From NCBI GenBank assembly GCA_021463505.1, contig JAJTYR010000024.1:1-54495 (forward strand): a DNA stretch of 54,495 bases, given 5' to 3'. This stretch comes from Burkholderiaceae bacterium. Lineage in GTDB: Bacteria; Pseudomonadota; Gammaproteobacteria; Burkholderiales; Burkholderiaceae_E. Of the stretch, positions 50,211-54,495 are shown piece by piece. Every line of letters begins with the position of its first letter. The stretch's first letter is position 1. Made by a program: the position numbers and the translations under genes. The notes under the pieces were generated by a model, which worked only from the letters and a program-made list of their open reading frames with translations, was not told the origin of the DNA and did no database searches.

Positions 50211-51749
50211 TCAATCCTCGTGCAGCAGCGACAGGCCCAGTTGCGCGCGCCGGCGCAGCCAGCCGCCGGGGCGGTAACGCGGATCGCCGGTGAGCCGGTG
50301 CAGGTTCTCGAGGATCTCGAGTACCGTCGCTGCGCCCAGCGCGTCGCCCATCGCGAGTGGCCCGAGCGGGTAGCCCAGCCCGATGCGCACCGCGGTGTCG
50401 ATGTCGGCAGGCGAGGCAATGCGTTGCTGTGCGATCTCGGTGCCGATCGAGACGATCATCGTCAGTACCCGCTGCGCGACGAAGCCCGGGCTGTCGCGCA
50501 GCATCGAGACCGGCGTGCCGTCGGTGGCGAAGATCGCGTGCGCGGCGTCACGGTAGTCGGCGCGCGTGGCGGGTGTGGGCATCAGCACGCGCCGCCTGCA
50601 GCGGCCCGGGGCGATCGGGAACAGCGTGTCGACCGCGACGGTACGCGAGGCCGGCAGCCCGGCCGCAGCGGCGGCCGCGGTGGCGTCGAGCCCGAGCGGC
50701 GCCACGAGCACCAGTGCGTGCTCGCCTGGCTGTTCGGTGTCGTGCACGACGCCCTGCAGCGCGGCGACCGCTTCGCGCACCATCGCGGCGCGCGGCCCGG
50801 GCGCGACCCAGACCGGCGGCCTGACCGCGACCGTCGGCGGCGCCGCTTCGGGCGAGGCCTGCTGGCGCCCGTCGATGTACCGATAGAAGCCTTCACCCGA
50901 CTTGCGCCCGATCAAGCCGGCAGCGAGACGCTGTGCCGTGATGACCGAGGGCCGGAAGCGTGGTTCGTCATAGAACTGGCGGTAGACCGACTCCATGACC
51001 GGGTGCGTGACGTCGAGGCCGGTGAGGTCCATCAGTTCGAACGGTCCGAGCTTGAAGCCCTGGCCGTCGAAACCGACCTGCTCGCGCAGGATGCGGTCGA
51101 TCGTCGTGGTGTCGGCAACCCCCTCGCCGAGCGCCTTCAGTGCCTCGGTGCCGAAGGCGCGCCCCGCGTGGTTCACGATGAAGCCGGGCGTGTCCTGCGC
51201 GACCACCGCCAGGTGCCCGGTGAGCCGCGTGAGCGCGACCAGGCGCTCGACCACGGACGGATCGCTGCGCATGCCGTCGATCACCTCGACCACCTTCATC
51301 AGCGGCACGGGGTTGAAGAAGTGCAGGCCGGCGACGCGCTGCGGCCGACGGCAGGCGGCGGCAATGGCAGTGACCGACAGCGACGACGTGTTGGTGGCGA
51401 GCACCGCGTCGTCGGCGACGATTGCCTCGAGCTGCCCGAACAGTTCGCGCTTGACGTCGAGCCGCTCGACGATCGCCTCGACGACCAGGTCGCAGTCGGC
51501 GAGCGCGGACAGCGCGTCGGCCGGCTCGAGCCGCGCGCGCGCGGCCGCCGCGGCTTCGGCGGACATGCGCCCCTTCTCGACCTGCCGGGCGAACACGCCG
51601 GCGATGCCGGCGATCGCCGAGGTGACGGCCGCCGCGTTGTTGTCATGCAGGCGCACCGCGATGCCGCTCTGGACGAACAGCTGGGCGATGCCCCGTCCCA
51701 TGGCGCCGCTGCCGACGACGCCGATCCGCTGGAAGGGTGGTGTGCTCAT
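50211..51749 (-). CDS. 3-hydroxyacyl-CoA dehydrogenase, PaaH/PaaC type
   Basis: This NAD-dependent 3-hydroxyacyl-CoA dehydrogenase has 512 residues. The Rossmann motif RIGVVGSGAMGRGIA is at the N-terminus. VLATNTSSLSVTAIA and the catalytic His in GLHFFNPVPLMKVVEV follow, then GFIVNHAGR. A second helical C-terminal domain repeat (DSPGFVAQRVLTMIVSIG; GLGYPLGPLAMGDALG) gives the longer PaaH architecture. It is the first gene of a five-gene minus-strand operon. TAGAAT lies seven bases before its ATG and there is no Shine-Dalgarno sequence. Confidence 0.93.
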   Translation of the reverse strand: MSTPPFQRIGVVGSGAMGRGIAQLFVQSGIAVRLHDNNAAAVTSAIAGIAGVFARQVEKGRMSAEAAAAARARLEPADALSALADCDLVVEAIVERLDVKRELFGQLEAIVADDAVLATNTSSLSVTAIAAACRRPQRVAGLHFFNPVPLMKVVEVIDGMRSDPSVVERLVALTRLTGHLAVVAQDTPGFIVNHAGRAFGTEALKALGEGVADTTTIDRILREQVGFDGQGFKLGPFELMDLTGLDVTHPVMESVYRQFYDEPRFRPSVITAQRLAAGLIGRKSGEGFYRYIDGRQQASPEAAPPTVAVRPPVWVAPGPRAAMVREAVAALQGVVHDTEQPGEHALVLVAPLGLDATAAAAAAGLPASRTVAVDTLFPIAPGRCRRRVLMPTPATRADYRDAAHAIFATDGTPVSMLRDSPGFVAQRVLTMIVSIGTEIAQQRIASPADIDTAVRIGLGYPLGPLAMGDALGAATVLEILENLHRLTGDPRYRPGGWLRRRAQLGLSLLHED

Positions 51750-51762
51750 GCGGGGGATTCTA
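51750..51762 (-). promoter_or_regulatory. -10 hexamer of the acyl-CoA operon, leaderless geometry
   Basis: On the minus strand TAGAAT (51762-51757) is followed by CCCCCGC (seven bases) and the ATG at 51749. No -35 or ribosome binding site is recognisable. Confidence 0.5.
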
Positions 51763-51776
51763 CTGGAGCGCCGCGA

Positions 51777-51782
51777 TACACT
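51777..51782 (+). promoter_or_regulatory. -10 hexamer of the plus-strand GST gene
   Basis: TACACT would start transcription near 51789 and give a leader of about 23 bases containing a GGGAGG ribosome binding site before the ATG at 51812. This conventional promoter sits back to back with the leaderless-type promoter of the divergent operon. Confidence 0.4.
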
Positions 51783-51811
51783 GGTGTGTCGATCCGCGGG
51801 AGGACATCGTC

Positions 51812-52462
51812 ATGCTGGTACTGGCCGGCTTCGCCGTCAGCAACTACTACAACAAGGTCAAGCTCGCGATGCTGGAGAAGGGCGTCGCGTTCACCGAGGA
51901 ACTGAACTGGGCGAGCAAGGACGAGCCTACGCTCGGGGCCAGCCCGCTCGGCAAGGTGCCGTTCCTGCGCACGCCGCAGGGCACGCTGTGCGAGTCGCAG
52001 GTGATCCTCGAATACCTGGAGGACGCGTATCCCCAGGTGCCCCTGCTGCCTGCCGACCCGTTCGAGCGGGCCAAGGTGCGCGAACTGGTCGCGTTCACCG
52101 AGCTGCATCTCGAGCTGGTCGCGCGCCGCGTCTACGCGCAGGCGTTCTTCGGCGGCACGGTCTCGCAGGGCACCATCGACGCGACGCGTCGCGACCTCGA
52201 GCGCGGCGTGGCCGCCATCGCGCGGCTCGTGAAGTTCGCACCGTTTCTGGCCGGCGACCGGTTCACGATGGCCGATTGCGCGGCGGTCGTGCACCTGCCG
52301 GTGATCTCGATGGCCGGCAAGGCGATCTGGGGCGAGGATCCGCTGGCCGCGCTGCCGGTGCGCGACTACGTGAAGCGGCTGGGCGAGCGCCCGACGGTGC
52401 AGAAGGTGAACGCCGATCGCAAGGCCCACACCGAGCTGCTGGCGAAGATGCGCGCGAAGTAG
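51812..52462 (+). CDS. Glutathione S-transferase family protein
   Basis: This 216-residue GST has an N-terminal thioredoxin-like domain (GFAVSNYYNKVKLAMLEKGV) with SPLGKVPFLRT (cis-Pro) and LCESQVILEYLED (glutathione gamma-Glu contact). The helical C-terminal domain contains FLAGDRFTMADCAAVVHLPV. A Ser/Asn near residue 10 is the likely thiol-activating position. It diverges from the acyl-CoA operon. The substrate is unknown. Its last codons lie inside a 32-bp tandem repeat. Confidence 0.9.
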   Translation: MLVLAGFAVSNYYNKVKLAMLEKGVAFTEELNWASKDEPTLGASPLGKVPFLRTPQGTLCESQVILEYLEDAYPQVPLLPADPFERAKVRELVAFTELHLELVARRVYAQAFFGGTVSQGTIDATRRDLERGVAAIARLVKFAPFLAGDRFTMADCAAVVHLPVISMAGKAIWGEDPLAALPVRDYVKRLGERPTVQKVNADRKAHTELLAKMRAK

Positions 52463-52524
52463 CGCGTCGTCACCCGGCGTCGCGCGCGAAGTGGGGCGTC
52501 GTCACCCGGCATCGCGGGCGAAGG
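52451..52524. repeat. 32-bp tandem repeat at the convergent ends of the GST and ABC-F genes
   Basis: A 32-bp unit beginning CGCGCGAAGT occurs at 52451-52482 and 52483-52514 with three to four differences. A partial third copy begins at 52515. The first copy includes the GST stop codon and the second includes the stop of the ABC-F gene on the other strand. It looks like a local slippage duplication at a gene boundary. Confidence 0.6.
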
Positions 52525-54472
52525 CCTCGCGCGCGGTGCTGCGCTCGAGCCAGCGCTCCTCCAGTTCGTCCTTTTCGCGGCCCAGTGCGGCGCGCTCGCG
52601 GCCCAGCGTCGCTGCGTTGGCCGCGTCACGGTAGGTGGCCGGATCGGCCAGGCTGTCCTCGATCTGCGCCAGGCGCGCGTCGATCGCCGCGAGTCGCTGC
52701 TCGAGCGCGCCGATCTCGCGATCGAGCGGCTGAAGCCGCTCGGCGAGCCGCGTGCGCCGCTGCGCTGCCAGTCGGCGATCGTCGCGACGGCTCGCGCCAG
52801 CCGCGTCCTCGCGTGCGTCCGGCGCGGCGCGTGGGGCGAGCCGGACGTCAGGGTGCAGAGCGTCGCCCATCGGCGCGCCGGCTGCGGTCGTGCTCGTGGC
52901 CGGTGTTCGCTGCATCAGCCATTCGGCATAGTCGTCGAGGTCGCCTTCGAATTCGCGCAGGCCGCCGTCGGCCACCAGCATCAGCGTGTCGGCGGTGGCG
53001 CGCAGCAGGTAGCGATCGTGCGAGACGAGCAGGACCGCGCCGTCGAAGCCGGCGAGCGCATCGGCCAGGGCGTCGCGCGCCTGTGCGTCGAGGTGGTTGG
53101 TCGGCTCGTCGAGCACCAGCAACTGCGGCCGGTCGTGCAGCATCAGCGCCAGCGACAACCGTGCCTTCTCGCCGCCGGACATCGGCCCGACCGGTCGCGT
53201 CGCGGCGTCGCCCGAAAACCTGAAGCGGCCGAGGTAGTCGCGCAGCACCTGTTCGCGCGCGCCGGGCGCGAGGCGCTGCAGCTGCGCGAGCGCCGACTCG
53301 TCGCCGCGCAACCGGTCGATGCCCTGCTGCGCGAAGTAGCCGATGCGCACCGGGCGCGAGACGCGCACTTCGCCCGCCTGCGGCGCGAGTTCGCCCACGA
53401 GCGTGCGCACCAGCGTGCTCTTGCCGGCGCCGTTGCGACCGAGAATGCCGATGCGCGAGCCGCGTCGCACCGACAGTTCGACGCCGCGCAGCACCGGCGG
53501 GTGGCCGGGGTGGCCGCAGGCGAGCCCCTGCGCCTGCAGCAGCGGATCGGGGCAGTCGCCGACTTCGTGCAGCGTGAACTCGACGCCGCGCAGCGCGCGG
53601 ATCGGCGCGACCTCGGTCATCCGCTCGAGCGCCTTCACCCGGCTCTGCGCCTGTCGTGCCTTGCTCGCCTGCGCGCGAAAGCGCGTGATGAAGGCGTTCA
53701 GCTGCGTCACGCGCGCTTCCCAGGCGGCGCGTTCGCGCTCGGCCTGCAGCTGTCGCTGGGCGCGCAGCCGTTCGAACTCGCTGTAGCCGCCCGCGTAGCG
53801 GACCAGCTTCGCGCCGTCGATGTGCAGCGTCGCGGTGGCGACGCGGTCGAGGAAATCGCGATCGTGCGAAACGATCAGCGCGGTGCCCGCGAAGCGCAGC
53901 AACCAGCGCTCGAGCCACAGGATCGCGTCGAGGTCCAGGTGGTTGGTCGGTTCGTCGAGCAGCAGCAGTTCACCCGGAGCGAACAACGCGCGCGCAAGGT
54001 TCAGCCGCATCCGCCAGCCGCCCGACAACGCATCGACCGGCTGATCGGCCTGCGCGGCGTCGAAACCGAGCCCCGCGAGCAGGCTGCGGCTGCGCGCCTC
54101 GGCGGTGAGCCCGCCCGCCTCCTGCCAGTGATCGTGTGCATGCGCGAGCGCCATGCCGTCGCCGTCGCGCTCGGCCTTCCCGAGCGCGAGCCGCGCGGCC
54201 GACAGCCGCGCATCGCCGGCGACGATGAAGCGCCAGGCAGGCAGGGGGCTGTGAGGCAGGCCCTGCTCGAGGCGGATCACGTCGCGCCAGGGCTGCACGA
54301 TCTCGCCGCCGTCGGGCGGCAGCTCGCCGGCCAGCGCCGCGAGCAGCGTGGTCTTGCCGGTGCCGTTCTGGCCGACCAGCGCGATGCGCTCGCCCGGGCC
54401 GATGTTCGCGTCGGCGCGATCGAGCAGGACCCTGCCGCCGCGCGACAGCGTCAGTTGCTGCAGGCGGATCAC
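52502..54472 (-). CDS. ABC-F family ATPase, YheS/Uup-like
   Basis: ABC-F proteins bind the ribosomal E site and relieve stalled translation. The 656-residue protein has two ABC domains without membrane segments: Walker A VGQNGTGKTTLLAALAGE, signature LSGGWRMRLNLARAL and Walker B LLLLDEPTNHLDLDA, then LGRNGAGKSTLVRTLVGE, MSGGEKARLSLALM and LVLDEPTNHLDAQA. The roughly 80-residue P-site linker between them is basic. The C-terminal 90 residues form a charged coiled coil (ERLQPLDREIGALEQRLAAI), as in YheS and Uup. The start is GTG at 54472, so nearly the whole gene is in the window. Confidence 0.93.
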   Translation of the reverse strand: MIRLQQLTLSRGGRVLLDRADANIGPGERIALVGQNGTGKTTLLAALAGELPPDGGEIVQPWRDVIRLEQGLPHSPLPAWRFIVAGDARLSAARLALGKAERDGDGMALAHAHDHWQEAGGLTAEARSRSLLAGLGFDAAQADQPVDALSGGWRMRLNLARALFAPGELLLLDEPTNHLDLDAILWLERWLLRFAGTALIVSHDRDFLDRVATATLHIDGAKLVRYAGGYSEFERLRAQRQLQAERERAAWEARVTQLNAFITRFRAQASKARQAQSRVKALERMTEVAPIRALRGVEFTLHEVGDCPDPLLQAQGLACGHPGHPPVLRGVELSVRRGSRIGILGRNGAGKSTLVRTLVGELAPQAGEVRVSRPVRIGYFAQQGIDRLRGDESALAQLQRLAPGAREQVLRDYLGRFRFSGDAATRPVGPMSGGEKARLSLALMLHDRPQLLVLDEPTNHLDAQARDALADALAGFDGAVLLVSHDRYLLRATADTLMLVADGGLREFEGDLDDYAEWLMQRTPATSTTAAGAPMGDALHPDVRLAPRAAPDAREDAAGASRRDDRRLAAQRRTRLAERLQPLDREIGALEQRLAAIDARLAQIEDSLADPATYRDAANAATLGRERAALGREKDELEERWLERSTAREAFARDAG

Positions 54473-54495
54473 GGGCGTCGGCCGGGCGGGCGCGC

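Overview
The window is about 54 kb of GC-rich chromosomal DNA (my estimate is near 70% G+C). It looks like core genome of a betaproteobacterium, most probably of the order Burkholderiales. The family assignments and gene orders point there: bamD/rluD/pgeF/phaC-phaB-phaR/rimO, mfd/ispD/ispF, tsaB/rimI/udg/lplT/alr/radA and tig/clpP/clpX/lon/hupB/ppiD. I see no rRNA, CRISPR array, phage or insertion sequence, and no gene-free stretch longer than about 230 bases. I do not name a genus.

Layout. 1-9.3 kb: the 3' end of a DinG-type helicase, bamD, rluD, pgeF, the polyhydroxyalkanoate (PHA) genes phaC, phaB and phaR (no phaA), and rimO. 8.1-15.1 kb: an mfd-serB-MFS operon on the minus strand, facing ispD-ispF. 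15.2-19.8 kb: a TrpB2-type enzyme, then a compact four-gene operon with E1 alpha, E1 beta, a free-standing 83-residue lipoyl domain and a lipoate-ligase homologue, but no E2 or E3. 19.9-23.5 kb (minus): rubrerythrin, a heterodisulfide-reductase-like Fe-S protein, DUF3501 and a class V aminotransferase. 23.7-26.3 kb: an OmpR/EnvZ-type pair diverging from a small Arg-rich secreted protein. 26.3-32.4 kb: tsaB-rimI-udg, lplT, alr and radA. 32.4-35.5 kb: hpnC-hpnD-hpnE (squalene synthesis). 35.6-44.5 kb: tRNA-Leu and the proteostasis block tig-clpP-clpX-lon-hupB, then tRNA-Val, tRNA-Asp and ppiD. 44.5-54.5 kb: mnmH, a DUF1178 gene, and a five-gene minus-strand acyl-CoA operon (3-hydroxyacyl-CoA dehydrogenase, enoyl-CoA hydratase, APH-like kinase, ACAD10/11-type dehydrogenase, GST). 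A second GST gene and an ABC-F ATPase close the window.

How the genes work together. The PHA block makes and polymerises 3-hydroxybutyryl-CoA. The acyl-CoA operon resembles a kinase-dependent route for 4-hydroxy acids into beta-oxidation and could feed the same pool. The hpn genes make squalene for hopanoids. The rubrerythrin group looks like a peroxide/redox response unit.

Most interesting observations. (1) Seven unrelated genes (bamD, mfd, the ompR-type regulator, the small secreted protein, tsaB, hpnC and the 3-hydroxyacyl-CoA dehydrogenase) each have a TAnnAT -10-like hexamer exactly 6-7 nt before the start codon and no Shine-Dalgarno sequence, which suggests recurrent leaderless transcription. 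(2) The E1/lone-lipoyl-domain/ligase operon may be an undescribed 2-oxoacid or acyl-transfer system. (3) PhaC carries a Lys/Arg-Pro-Ala repeat tail like those of DNA-binding granule proteins. (4) Three 12-bp repeats spaced exactly 21 bp lie upstream of lon.
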